Positions 56,433 to 64,000 of a DNA stretch of 64,000 nucleotides are shown here, piece by piece; positions within the stretch are counted from its first letter, which is position 1, and the number at the start of each line of letters is the position of its first letter. Below the pieces are notes generated by a model. It had not been told where the DNA came from, made no database searches, and was given only the letters and a program-made list of their open reading frames with translations. The translations under genes were made by a program, and so were the position numbers. The DNA is from Sphingobium sp. YR768 (GTDB lineage: Bacteria; Pseudomonadota; Alphaproteobacteria; Sphingomonadales; Sphingomonadaceae): the NCBI RefSeq assembly GCF_900111125.1, contig NZ_FOGE01000022.1:1-64000 (forward strand), given 5' to 3'.

Positions 56433-57782
56433 ATGACGGAACTGGCCGGCGGCACGGGCAGCTGGATCGACGCGGTCAAACCCTATGTGGAAAAGGCGCC
56501 ACTGGCGTCCTTCTTCCTGGGGGTTTCATCGGGCGCGCCCTTCGCGATGATCGCCGCGACGCTGACGACACGACTGGCGCAGGACGGCATCGACAAGAAG
56601 GCGGTGACCGCCTTCACTCTGGCATTTCTGGTCTATAATCTCAAATGGCTATGGGCCTGGATCGTGGACGGCGTGCGCCTGCCGATCATCGGTCGGTTGG
56701 GTCAGCGCGTATCCTGGCTGATCGTGGCGGGGCTGTTCGTCATGGTGGCCATGACATTGTTGGCGCTGGTCGACCCCAAGACCAGCCTGGCGGAGACGGC
56801 CTATGCCGCGATCCTCGTCGGCGTGGCTGGGGCGACCTTCGATATCGTGATCGACGCCTACCGCATCGAATTGCTGAAGCCCGAACAATTGGGCGTCGGA
56901 TCGGGCATGTCCCAATATGGCTGGCGGATCGGATCGGTTGCGGCCGGATCGCTGGCGCTGGTGCTGGCCTCGCGGATCGGCTGGCATGGGGCCTATCTGG
57001 CCTGTGGTCTCTTCGCCTTGCCCGCGATGCTGACGGGCCTGATCATGGGCGAACCGGAACGGCATCGCGATCCCGTTGCCCGGCGCGGCATTGGGGAGGT
57101 TGTGGCCTCCATCGCCGGGCCGCTGGTCGAATTTTTCCAGCGGCGCGGGGCGGTATTGGTGCTGCTGTTCATCCTGATGCACAAGATTGGCGATACGCTG
57201 GCGAACCTGACCTTCCGTTTGCTGTTCGACGATATGGGGTTCAGCAACGACGAAATCGCCATCTACGATATCGGCATGGGCTTCTGGGCCTATCTCGCGG
57301 GCATCTTTCTGGGCGGGATGCTCTATGCCCGGCTCGGCATGAAGCGCTCAGTGCTGATCAGCCTGATCCTGATGTGCGTGTCCAATTTCAGCTTCGCCGC
57401 GCTGGCGGCGCTGGGCAAGAGCAATTGGGGGATGGCTGGTGCGATCGGGTTTGAAAATATCGCCAGCGGCATCGGCGGCGTGACCGTGGTCGCCTATTTT
57501 TCAGCACTGTGCGACCTGCGCTTTACCGCCGCGCAATATGCGCTGATCTCCGCGGCGGCCAGCATCGTCGGCCGCTTCCTGACCGGCACGACGGCGGGCG
57601 CGCTGATCGAGCAACTGGGCTATGTGAACTTCTACCTATTCACCACCGCGCTGGCGGTGCCGGGCATCCTGCTGTTCTGGTTGATGATGCGCGCGGGCCT
57701 GATCGATGCCAGCGTCGGGACGGCGGCGACGCAGGCAGGCATGGAGAAGGGGGTAGAAAAGGGGATGGAGAAGGCGTCATGA
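56433..57782 (+). CDS. AmpG-like MFS transporter
   Basis: A 449-aa membrane protein with about 12 hydrophobic segments. The start matches AmpG-type permeases (PLASFFLGVSSGAPFAMIAATLTTRLAQDGIDK, about residues 21-54) as does WIVDGVRLPIIGRLGQRVSW and GATFDIVIDAYRIELL. AmpG imports anhydromuropeptides in cell-wall recycling. A Met/Glu/Lys-rich tail ends the protein. It overlaps the next gene by 4 bases (ATGA). Substrate is inferred from family only. Confidence 0.87.
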   Translation: MTELAGGTGSWIDAVKPYVEKAPLASFFLGVSSGAPFAMIAATLTTRLAQDGIDKKAVTAFTLAFLVYNLKWLWAWIVDGVRLPIIGRLGQRVSWLIVAGLFVMVAMTLLALVDPKTSLAETAYAAILVGVAGATFDIVIDAYRIELLKPEQLGVGSGMSQYGWRIGSVAAGSLALVLASRIGWHGAYLACGLFALPAMLTGLIMGEPERHRDPVARRGIGEVVASIAGPLVEFFQRRGAVLVLLFILMHKIGDTLANLTFRLLFDDMGFSNDEIAIYDIGMGFWAYLAGIFLGGMLYARLGMKRSVLISLILMCVSNFSFAALAALGKSNWGMAGAIGFENIASGIGGVTVVAYFSALCDLRFTAAQYALISAAASIVGRFLTGTTAGALIEQLGYVNFYLFTTALAVPGILLFWLMMRAGLIDASVGTAATQAGMEKGVEKGMEKAS

Positions 57783-58528
57783 TCTACTTCATCGCCTCAA
57801 TCTGTCTTCAGATCGTCTGCGCCCTGCATGTCATCCGGTCGGGCCGCAACCAGATCTGGCTGCTGTTCATCTTCCTCTTCTCGCTGCTGGGCTGCTTTGC
57901 CTATGTGATGCTGGAGGTGCTGCCGCAGCATTGGAACAATCGCCATGTCCGCACCGCGCGGTCGCAAGTGGTGGGGAAGGTCGATCCCGAACGCGCCGTG
58001 CGAGAAGCAGCCCGGGCGCTGGATATGGCCGATACCGCCGCCAATCATATCGCGCTGGGCGATGCGCAGGCGGCGCGCCACCGCTATGCCGAGGCGGAAG
58101 CCGCCTATCGCAAGGCGCTGTCGCTGGGGCCGGGAAATGACTGGGGGACGCAGGTCAAGCTGGCCGCCATGTTGTTCGAACGAGGCGCCAGCGCCGAAGC
58201 GCTTCGGCTTCTGGATGCCGCGCCCGAATTGTCGCGGGGCAGCGAGTGGGACCGCAGGGCCTTGTTGCGGGCACGTATCCTCGCCGATCTCAACCGCAGC
58301 GCAGAAGCGAGAGCTTTGTTCGAGGATGTGGTCGAGCGGGTCGCGGGAGAAGAAGCCCGCTGTCACTATGCGGCTTTCCTACTCCAACAGCGCGATACCC
58401 GCCGCGCGCAGGCGATGTTGGAAGAGGTGGAGCGCCGCGCGAAGCGGATGGACCGGACCCAACGTGCCGCGCAGGCGGACATGTATCGCTGGGCCGACGA
58501 GCAACTGGCCGAATTGCGCAAGACCTGA
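57779..58528 (+). CDS. TPR-type membrane-anchored protein
   Basis: A 249-aa protein with two N-terminal transmembrane segments (about residues 3-19 and 27-46; the second reads LLFIFLFSLLGCFAYVMLEVL and resembles a PLDc_N-like module) followed by TPR-like helices (AALDMAD..., YAEAEAAYRKALSLGPGND at about residues 104-122, then RALLRARILADLNRSAEARALF). It starts at ATG 57779, overlapping the AmpG-like gene by 4 bases, so translational coupling and a joint envelope role are likely. Function unknown. Confidence 0.85.
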   Translation: MIYFIASICLQIVCALHVIRSGRNQIWLLFIFLFSLLGCFAYVMLEVLPQHWNNRHVRTARSQVVGKVDPERAVREAARALDMADTAANHIALGDAQAARHRYAEAEAAYRKALSLGPGNDWGTQVKLAAMLFERGASAEALRLLDAAPELSRGSEWDRRALLRARILADLNRSAEARALFEDVVERVAGEEARCHYAAFLLQQRDTRRAQAMLEEVERRAKRMDRTQRAAQADMYRWADEQLAELRKT

Positions 58529-58585
58529 GCGGGGCTGGCGGATGCAGCCATCCGCCACCTTCCGCCCGGTATTTCGCTTGTTGCT

Positions 58586-59026
58586 TCAGCCCGCCGCGTA
58601 GATATCCAGCGGTCGGCCGAGGTCATTATGCGCTTGTGCTACCGCCTGAAGGCAGGTCAGCGCCCCCAGCGCATGATCATTGCCCAGCAATTCGCTGACC
58701 CTGTCATAAGCGGCATTGGGATCACGCAGCGCTTCCCCCGTCGCCTGCATCATCAGTGCCTCGTCAGCGGTCATGCGGGCACAGCAACAGGGCGCGACCA
58801 ATATCTTGCGGCTGGATGCGCGGGCGAGTTCCAGCATCATCGCGCGCATCAGCACCAGCGGGCGACGATAGCTGCGGCCGAAGGCGCCCAGCATCGCGTT
58901 GACGGCATGGGCGTCATTGACGCCTGCCGTCGCCATTCGCCGCATCACGAACAGGAAGAGACGGTTGCCATAGCCACCGGGAATGGGACGGGGCAGGTCG
59001 AGGGGGGAAGTCTCTCCATAAGCCAT
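58586..59026 (-). CDS. DUF6628 family protein
   Basis: A 146-aa protein with conserved blocks GNRLFLFVMRRMATAGVNDAHAVNAMLGAFGRSYRRPLVLMRAMMLELARASSRKILVAPCCCARMT (given here in parts: RLFLFVMRRMA, FGRSYRRPLVLMRAMML, ILVAPCCCARMT), a family seen in sphingomonads. Three adjacent Cys (CCC) could bind metal. No signal peptide. Function unknown. Convergent with the TPR gene. Confidence 0.8.
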   Translation of the reverse strand: MAYGETSPLDLPRPIPGGYGNRLFLFVMRRMATAGVNDAHAVNAMLGAFGRSYRRPLVLMRAMMLELARASSRKILVAPCCCARMTADEALMMQATGEALRDPNAAYDRVSELLGNDHALGALTCLQAVAQAHNDLGRPLDIYAAG

Positions 59027-59094
59027 AGAATCGCGCCTTCTGCGTTAGTCGGTGCACGCATAGTACGCTATTGCAAGTCATTCGCAACTGTTAT

Positions 59095-60423
59095 TCAGTC
59101 AGGTAATTGCTCGTTCAGTCGCAAAATTTCACCCGCCAGATAGAGCGAACCGCCGATCAACAATTTGGGCGGCACATCCCCCGCCGCTGCTGCTGCAACG
59201 GCGCCGATCGCTTCGACCGGTCCGGCATGGGCGGTGCAGCCGATGCCCCATTGCACCGCGACGGCGGCAAAGCGCTCTGGCGGATGGTGATCATGGCCGG
59301 GCACGGGCAGCGCATGGATATGGGCGATCTTGCCGGCGAAAGGGGCGAGGAATGCGTCCACTTCCTTGTTCGCCAGCATGCCGATGATGAGGTGCAGTTT
59401 CTGCCCTTCCAGACGATCGGCCGTGAAATAGGCGCCGATCGCTTCGCCCGCACCGGCATTATGGCCGCCATCAAGCCAGGCGGTGGTGCCTTCGGGCAGC
59501 GGTGCCAGCAGCGGCCCCTGTTCCAGCCGCTGGAGCCGCGCGGGCCAATGCGCCCAGAGCGGCGCGGCCTTGAGCGCGGCTTCGGGCAACGGCACGGCAT
59601 GCTGATGGCGCAGCATGGCGAAGGCGAGCGCGGCATTCTGTACCTGATGGGCGCCAGCCAGACGCGGCAGGGGTGTGTCGAGTCGGCCGAGATCGTCCCG
59701 ATAATGGAGCCGGTCGCGATAGACGGCGGCGTCCCAGCCTTCGCCCTGACCGATCCAAAGGGCGCCGGCCCGATCAGCGGCCTCCTGCATGATCGGATGC
59801 AGCGCTTCGAGGTAACGCTGTGTCACCAGTGCTGCGCCGGCCTTGGCGATGCCCGCCTTCTCGGCGGCGATCTTGTCCAGCGTGTCGCCCAGAAAGGCCT
59901 GATGGTCGATGCCCAGTTGCGCGATGCCGCACACCGCCGGATCGCTGATCACATTGGTCGCATCCAGCCGGCCGCCCAGCCCTACTTCGATGATGCAGGC
60001 ATCCGCCGGATGCTCGGCGAAAGCGAGGAAGGCGGCGGCGGTCGTGACCTCGAAGAAGCTGGCGTTTACGCCCTCCGCAATGTCGAGCACGCGTTCCAGA
60101 TAGCGAGCCAGTTGATCGTCGCTGATCAACTGGCCGGTAATGCGGATACGCTCGTTGAAGCGGACCAGATGGGGCGAGGTGAAGACGTGGACGCTTTTGC
60201 CGTCCGCCTCCATCGCCGCGCGCAGGAAGGCGCAGGTGGAGCCCTTGCCATTGGTGCCGGCGACATGGAAGACCGGCGGCAGGCTGCGATGCGGATCGCC
60301 CAGCCGCTCCAGCAGCCGGGTGATGCGTTCCAGCCCCAGCACGTCCGCGCCGGGAGAGAGCGACCAGAGCCGGTCCAGTTGCGCCTGCACCTGCGGATCG
60401 TCCGAAACGGCGTGGTCGGCCAT
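59095..60423 (-). CDS. folC: bifunctional folylpolyglutamate synthase / dihydrofolate synthase
   Basis: A 442-aa Mur-ligase-like enzyme that adds glutamates to folates. P-loop GTNGKGSTCAFLRAAM (about 50-65), SPHLVRFNERIRITG (about 78-92) and the EVGLGGRLDATN block (about 143-154) are seen. Length fits (about 420-440). It follows accD (opposite order in transcription: trpF, trpB, trpA, accD, folC) and is separated from it by a dispersed palindrome. Confidence 0.96.
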   Translation of the reverse strand: MADHAVSDDPQVQAQLDRLWSLSPGADVLGLERITRLLERLGDPHRSLPPVFHVAGTNGKGSTCAFLRAAMEADGKSVHVFTSPHLVRFNERIRITGQLISDDQLARYLERVLDIAEGVNASFFEVTTAAAFLAFAEHPADACIIEVGLGGRLDATNVISDPAVCGIAQLGIDHQAFLGDTLDKIAAEKAGIAKAGAALVTQRYLEALHPIMQEAADRAGALWIGQGEGWDAAVYRDRLHYRDDLGRLDTPLPRLAGAHQVQNAALAFAMLRHQHAVPLPEAALKAAPLWAHWPARLQRLEQGPLLAPLPEGTTAWLDGGHNAGAGEAIGAYFTADRLEGQKLHLIIGMLANKEVDAFLAPFAGKIAHIHALPVPGHDHHPPERFAAVAVQWGIGCTAHAGPVEAIGAVAAAAAGDVPPKLLIGGSLYLAGEILRLNEQLPD

Positions 60424-60455
60424 GGCGCCTTAATTCCCCTGCTATGGTCTTATAA

Positions 60456-60525
60456 CGTCATTGCGAGCGAAGCGAAGCAATCCACATGGTGCTAGATGGA
60501 TTGCTTCGCTTCGCTTGCAATGACG
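60456..60525. repeat. long dispersed palindrome (type CGTCATTGCGAGCG)
   Basis: Left arm 60456-60484 (CGTCATTGCGAGCGAAGCGA...) and right arm 60497-60525 are near-perfect 29-base reverse complements with a 12-base loop. It sits between accD and folC, so it would form a very stable hairpin in their mRNA. Confidence 0.85.
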
Positions 60526-60536
60526 AAGTCTATAGT

Positions 60537-61385
60537 TTAGGCGGTCGCGCGCGGCGTCAGATAGCCGATCACGCGGGCCAGCGTGTCACGCAATTCGCTG
60601 CGATGGACCACCATGTCGAGCATGCCATGGTCGAGCAGATATTCGGCGCGCTGGAAGCCTTCGGGTAGTTTCTCCCGGATCGTGCTTTCGATGACGCGCT
60701 GGCCGGCAAAGCCGATCAGGGCATTGGGTTCCGAAATCTGGATATCGCCCAGCATGGCATAGCTGGCAGTGACGCCGCCGGTGGTCGGATCGGTCAGCAC
60801 GACGATATAGGGCAGGCCGGCCGCATGCAGCTTCTGGATCGCCACGGTCGAACGCGGCATCTGCATCAGCGACAATATGCCTTCCTGCATGCGCGCGCCG
60901 CCGGCGGCGGTGAAGATGACATAGGGGCATTTATGCGCGATCGCGTCATTCACGCCCTGGATGAACGCCGCGCCCACGCCCATGCCCATGGAACCGCCCA
61001 TGAAGGCGAAATTCTGCACGCCCATGACCAGCGGCACATCGTCGATCGCGCCGCGCGCGTTGATCAGCGCATCCTGATCGCCGGTCGAGGCGCGGGCGGC
61101 CTTGATACGGTCCGGGTAACGCTTGGAGTCGCGGAATTTGAGCGGATCTTCGGGCACATGCGGGGTCGGCAGCAGGATGAAGCCGGCGTCGAGTATCTGT
61201 TCGAAACGGGCGTCCGGGCCGATGCGGCCATGATGGTCGCAGCGCGGGCAGACGGAGAGATTTTCTTCCCATTCCTTGATGAAGACCATTTCCTTGCACG
61301 ACGGGCACTGGTGCCAGAGCGTTTCGGCGGTGGTTTCCTTCTTGGTGAAGGGCAGGGCGTTACGGACGCGGTTGATCCAGCTCAT
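60537..61385 (-). CDS. accD: acetyl-CoA carboxylase carboxyltransferase beta subunit
   Basis: A 282-aa subunit forming malonyl-CoA for fatty acid synthesis with AccA. The zinc ribbon CPSCKEMVFIKEWEENLSVC PRC (about residues 27-49, C-x2-C-x15-C-x2-C) is followed by the crotonase-like domain (FAFMGGSMGMGVGAAFIQGV, about 130-149; VIFTAAGGARMQEGILSLMQ, about 161-180). Start ATG 61385 overlaps the trpA stop by 4 bases. Cotranscribed with trpA and folC. Confidence 0.97.
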   Translation of the reverse strand: MSWINRVRNALPFTKKETTAETLWHQCPSCKEMVFIKEWEENLSVCPRCDHHGRIGPDARFEQILDAGFILLPTPHVPEDPLKFRDSKRYPDRIKAARASTGDQDALINARGAIDDVPLVMGVQNFAFMGGSMGMGVGAAFIQGVNDAIAHKCPYVIFTAAGGARMQEGILSLMQMPRSTVAIQKLHAAGLPYIVVLTDPTTGGVTASYAMLGDIQISEPNALIGFAGQRVIESTIREKLPEGFQRAEYLLDHGMLDMVVHRSELRDTLARVIGYLTPRATA

Positions 61386-62203
61386 GCTGCGGTCTCCCGG
61401 ATAGAAGTGATGAGGGCGCCGCTGAGCGACGCAACGAAGTCTTGTACGAAGGGCGCAGCGGCATCGCCATGGCTGCCGATGATATCGACAATGGCGGAGC
61501 CGACAACGACACCGTCAGCAATACGGCCGATGGCGGCAGCCTGTTCCGGGGTGCGCACGCCGAAGCCGACCGCGATCGGCAGGTCGGTGGCGGCTTTCAG
61601 CTTGCCAACGGCGATCTCGATATTGGCCTGTGCCGCCTGCTGCTTGCCGGTGATGCCGGCGACGGCGACATGGTAAAGGAAGCCGCTGGCGCCGTTCAGC
61701 ACGGCGGGTAGGCGCGCCGCGTCGGTGGTCGGGGTGGCGAGGCGGACGAGGTGCACGCCGACCGCGCGCAGGGCGGGGCCGAGTTCGGCGTCTTCCTCCG
61801 GCGGAATGTCGACGCAGATCACGCCATCGACGCCGGCGGCCTTGCACTGGTCGGCGAACCAGTCCGACCCGCGCACCAGCATCGGATTGGCATAGCCCAT
61901 CAGGATCAGCGGCGTTTCGGGATGGCGCGCGCGGAAGTCGGCGGCGAGCGCGAAGACATCCTTCGTCTTGGTGCCCGAGCCCAGGCTGCGCAGGTTCGCC
62001 AGTTCGATCGCGGGACCATCGGCCATCGGATCGGTGAAGGGCATGCCCAGTTCGATGATGTCGGCGCCGCCCGCGACCAGCGCATCGAGGATGGCGGGTG
62101 TGGCGGCGACGTCCGGATCACCAGCGGTGACGAAGGTGATGAGGGCAGCGCGGCCCTGTGCCTTGCAGGCGGCGAAGCGGGTGGAGAGACGATCCATGCT
62201 CAC
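61382..62203 (-). CDS. trpA: tryptophan synthase alpha subunit
   Basis: A 273-aa subunit releasing indole from indole-glycerol phosphate. Catalytic Glu and Asp are in IIELGMPFTDPMADGPAI (about residues 48-65); VDGVICVDIPPEE and GFGVRTPEQA are the barrel phosphate loops. A GTG start at 62203 overlaps the trpB stop as GTGA; ATG at 62197 is the alternative. Its product passes by a tunnel to TrpB. Part of the trpFBA-accD-folC block. Confidence 0.96.
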   Translation of the reverse strand: MSMDRLSTRFAACKAQGRAALITFVTAGDPDVAATPAILDALVAGGADIIELGMPFTDPMADGPAIELANLRSLGSGTKTKDVFALAADFRARHPETPLILMGYANPMLVRGSDWFADQCKAAGVDGVICVDIPPEEDAELGPALRAVGVHLVRLATPTTDAARLPAVLNGASGFLYHVAVAGITGKQQAAQANIEIAVGKLKAATDLPIAVGFGVRTPEQAAAIGRIADGVVVGSAIVDIIGSHGDAAAPFVQDFVASLSGALITSIRETAA

Positions 62204-63441
62204 ATCTCCACTCCCAGCGCGTCGGCGACGGTGAAGATATCCTTGTCCCCCCGGCCCGACAGATTGACGACGATGATCTTGTCCGCGTCCAGCGTCGGCG
62301 CGACCTGCTCGGCAGCGGCCACGGCATGGGCGGATTCGAGCGCGGGGATGATGCCTTCCAGGCGCGACAGGGTCTGGAAGCTGGTCAGCGCTTCGTCATC
62401 CTTGATCGGCATATATTTCACCCGGCCGATTTCGTGCAGCCAGCTATGTTCCGGGCCGATGCCGGGATAGTCGAGGCCGGCCGAAATGCTGTGTGCTTCG
62501 GTGATCTGGCCATCTTCGTCCTGAAGCAGATAGGTGCGATTGCCATGCAATATGCCCGATGCACCCCCTGCCAGCGATGCGGCATGCTTCTTGTCCAGCC
62601 CTTCGCCCGCCGCCTCGACGCCGATCATCGCGACCTCGGGGTCGTCCAGGAACGGGTGGAACATGCCGATGGCGTTAGACCCGCCACCCACCGGCGCGAT
62701 CAGCAGATCGGGCAGGCGGCCTTCCGCTTCCAGCATTTGCGCGCGGGTTTCCTTGCCGATGATCGACTGGAAGTCGCGGACCAGTTCGGGATAGGGGTGC
62801 GGACCTGCTGCCGTGCCGATGATGTAGAATGTGTCATGCACGTTCGACACCCAGTAGCGCAGCGCGTCGTTCATCGAATCCTTGAGCGTCGAGGAACCGG
62901 AATGGACCGGGATCACCTCAGCGCCGAGCAGCTTCATGCGGAAGACGTTGGGCTTCTGCCGCTCGACATCCTTGGCGCCCATGAAGATCTTGCATTCCAT
63001 GCCGAACAGGGCGGCGACGGTCGCGGTAGCGACGCCATGCTGGCCCGCGCCGGTTTCGGCGATGACCTTCTTCTTGCCCATGCGGCGGGCGAGTAGCGCC
63101 TGGCCGATGCAATTGTTGATCTTGTGCGCGCCGGTGTGGTTGAGTTCCTCGCGCTTCAGGTAAATCTTGGCGCCCTTGCCGGGCTCCGCCTTGGCGCGCA
63201 GCGCTTCGGTCAGCCGCTGCGCATAATAAAGCGGGTTGGGGCGGCCGACATAGGAGCGCAGCAGTTCGGCAAATTCGGCGTCGAACGCCGGATCGGCCTT
63301 CGCTTCCTTATAGACCTTCTCCAGCTCCAGGATCAGCGGCATCAGAGTTTCGGCGACATAGCGGCCACCGAAAGCGCCGAAATGGCCGTTGGCGTCGGGC
63401 TGGCTGCGCAGGCTGTTGGGCAGAGTTACGGTATCGGTCAT
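62200..63441 (-). CDS. trpB: tryptophan synthase beta subunit
   Basis: A 413-aa PLP enzyme joining indole and serine. The PLP lysine is in ELNHTGAHKINNCIGQ (about residues 98-113). FGGRYVAETLMPLILELE opens the protein and the phosphate loop VGGGSNAIGMF is at about 232-242. Length is typical (about 400). Start ATG 63441. First complete gene of the cluster here. Confidence 0.97.
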   Translation of the reverse strand: MTDTVTLPNSLRSQPDANGHFGAFGGRYVAETLMPLILELEKVYKEAKADPAFDAEFAELLRSYVGRPNPLYYAQRLTEALRAKAEPGKGAKIYLKREELNHTGAHKINNCIGQALLARRMGKKKVIAETGAGQHGVATATVAALFGMECKIFMGAKDVERQKPNVFRMKLLGAEVIPVHSGSSTLKDSMNDALRYWVSNVHDTFYIIGTAAGPHPYPELVRDFQSIIGKETRAQMLEAEGRLPDLLIAPVGGGSNAIGMFHPFLDDPEVAMIGVEAAGEGLDKKHAASLAGGASGILHGNRTYLLQDEDGQITEAHSISAGLDYPGIGPEHSWLHEIGRVKYMPIKDDEALTSFQTLSRLEGIIPALESAHAVAAAEQVAPTLDADKIIVVNLSGRGDKDIFTVADALGVEM

Positions 63442-63537
63442 GACTATCTTTCCAAGGACAATATGGGGCGTTCGCTTTCGGTTTGTGAAGCGATCAGCGC
63501 CATCGTCCTTCGATGCGCAGGGCAGGGGCGTTCAGCG

Positions 63538-64000
63538 TCAACATGGCTGAACCGCTTTGCAGAAGGCCATGATCTTGTCCACACTCTTGATGCCCGGTGC
63601 GCTTTCCACGCCCGAAGAAACGTCGATCAGCGGCGCACCGGTGATGCGGACCGCCTCGGCCACATTGTCAATGCCAAGGCCGCCCGACAGGCCCCAGGGT
63701 GCGGGGATGGCAATGCCGCGCAGCAGCGTCCAGTCGAAGCGCAGGCCCATACCGCCCGGCAATGCCGCGCCGTCGGGTGTCTTGGCATCGAACAGCAGCC
63801 GATCGACGGCACTGGCGTAGGCGTTGGCGGCGTCGATGTCGGCACGGGTCTTGACCGAAATCGCCTTCCACACTGGCAGGCCGAAGCGCTGACGGATGGC
63901 GGCGGCGCGTTCCGGGCTTTCCTTGCCGTGAAGCTGGAAGCCGCTGAGCGCGCCGGTGCCGGTCAGGCGGGCCAGTTGATCGTCGTCGGCATCGACGACC
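63538..64000 (-). CDS. trpF: phosphoribosylanthranilate isomerase, 3' part (5' end outside the window)
   Basis: 154 codons reading VVDADDDQLARLTGTGALSG, then FQLHGKESPERAAAIRQRFG, then WKAISV... and ending in VSSGVESAPGIKSVDKIMAFCKAV. The open frame continues to the window edge, so the N-terminus with the catalytic Cys is missing. The HGKE/QLH and SSGVE...G(I/V)K motifs are typical of TrpF. It precedes trpB, with about 96 bases between. Confidence 0.93.
   Translation of the reverse strand, partial: VVDADDDQLARLTGTGALSGFQLHGKESPERAAAIRQRFGLPVWKAISVKTRADIDAANAYASAVDRLLFDAKTPDGAALPGGMGLRFDWTLLRGIAIPAPWGLSGGLGIDNVAEAVRITGAPLIDVSSGVESAPGIKSVDKIMAFCKAVQPC

Noticed and set aside
1..64000. CRISPR arrays, prophage or toxin-antitoxin clusters
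   Set aside because: No regular short repeat-spacer series, phage structural or integrase genes, or recognisable toxin-antitoxin pairs were seen on either strand.

Overview
The window is a 64 kb stretch of high-GC alphaproteobacterial chromosome, most likely from a member of the Sphingomonadaceae (Sphingobium/Sphingomonas/Novosphingobium type). The clues are a CtrA homologue with GANTC (CcrM-type) sites in front of it, UPF0262, DUF2849, DUF2093, TIGR02300 and DUF6628 family proteins, the compact trpF-trpB-trpA-accD-folC cluster, and dispersed palindromes typical of sphingomonads. It is ordinary core chromosome. The only mobile-element trace is the first 12 codons of an IS3-type OrfA at the left edge. 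There is no CRISPR array, prophage or rRNA operon.

Layout. 0.2-4.5 kb: an ECF41-type sigma factor with its carboxymuconolactone decarboxylase partner, a small protein, then wrbA and pirin divergent from a LysR regulator. 4.6-6.3 kb: ctrA with a dense regulatory region, then a miniature soluble PAS/MCP protein. 6.4-9.2 kb: a large STN-type TonB receptor. 9.4-14.9 kb: phosphatase, dcd, a low-GC DUF1963 gene, cdd overlapping a catalytically degenerate GH25 protein, UPF0262 and dnaB. 15-17.7 kb: a DUF885 hydrolase and a GT14 glycosyltransferase. 18.0-22.1 kb: a sulfate-assimilation operon (cobA, DUF2849, cysI, DUF934, cysH). 22.2-33.1 kb: two astD-like dehydrogenases (one coupled to an HglS-type DUF1338 gene), selO, an alpha/beta hydrolase, a GT4 glycosyltransferase, a nitronate monooxygenase-like protein with DUF2093, small proteins and purU. 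33.2-38.0 kb: a LysR gene and a ParA/ribbon-helix-helix/TPR-SPOR operon divergent from a Sel1-SPOR gene, with two CtrA-like boxes between them. 38.1-42.0 kb: glutaminase, a CPA2 antiporter and an FkbM methyltransferase. 42.0-47.7 kb: tRNA-Leu, ihfB, rpsA, cmk, aroA, TIGR02300 and a tandem pair of identical tRNA-Ala(GGC) genes. 47.9-55.7 kb: a 2OG-oxygenase with an unclear start, uvrD/pcrA, a GFA protein, an NsrR-globin pair with a near-perfect NsrR operator, rsmD and an rluB-type gene with an internal 36-residue repeat array. 55.9-64 kb: a response regulator, an AmpG-like transporter, a TPR protein, DUF6628, folC, accD, trpA, trpB and the 3' part of trpF.

How the genes work together. Most runs are metabolic operons with 4-base stop/start overlaps (astD/DUF1338, cobA/DUF2849, accD/trpA/trpB, cmk/CBU_0592/aroA). 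The best candidate for something not yet described is the SPOR/ParA/RHH/SPOR locus at 34.1-38.0 kb: two SPOR-domain envelope proteins with a ParA-type ATPase and a small putative DNA-binding protein, and two TTAA-N7-TTAG boxes 53 bp apart in the shared promoter region. It looks like a cell-cycle-controlled envelope or division module. No tools were available; all family names come from reading motifs and remembered family features.
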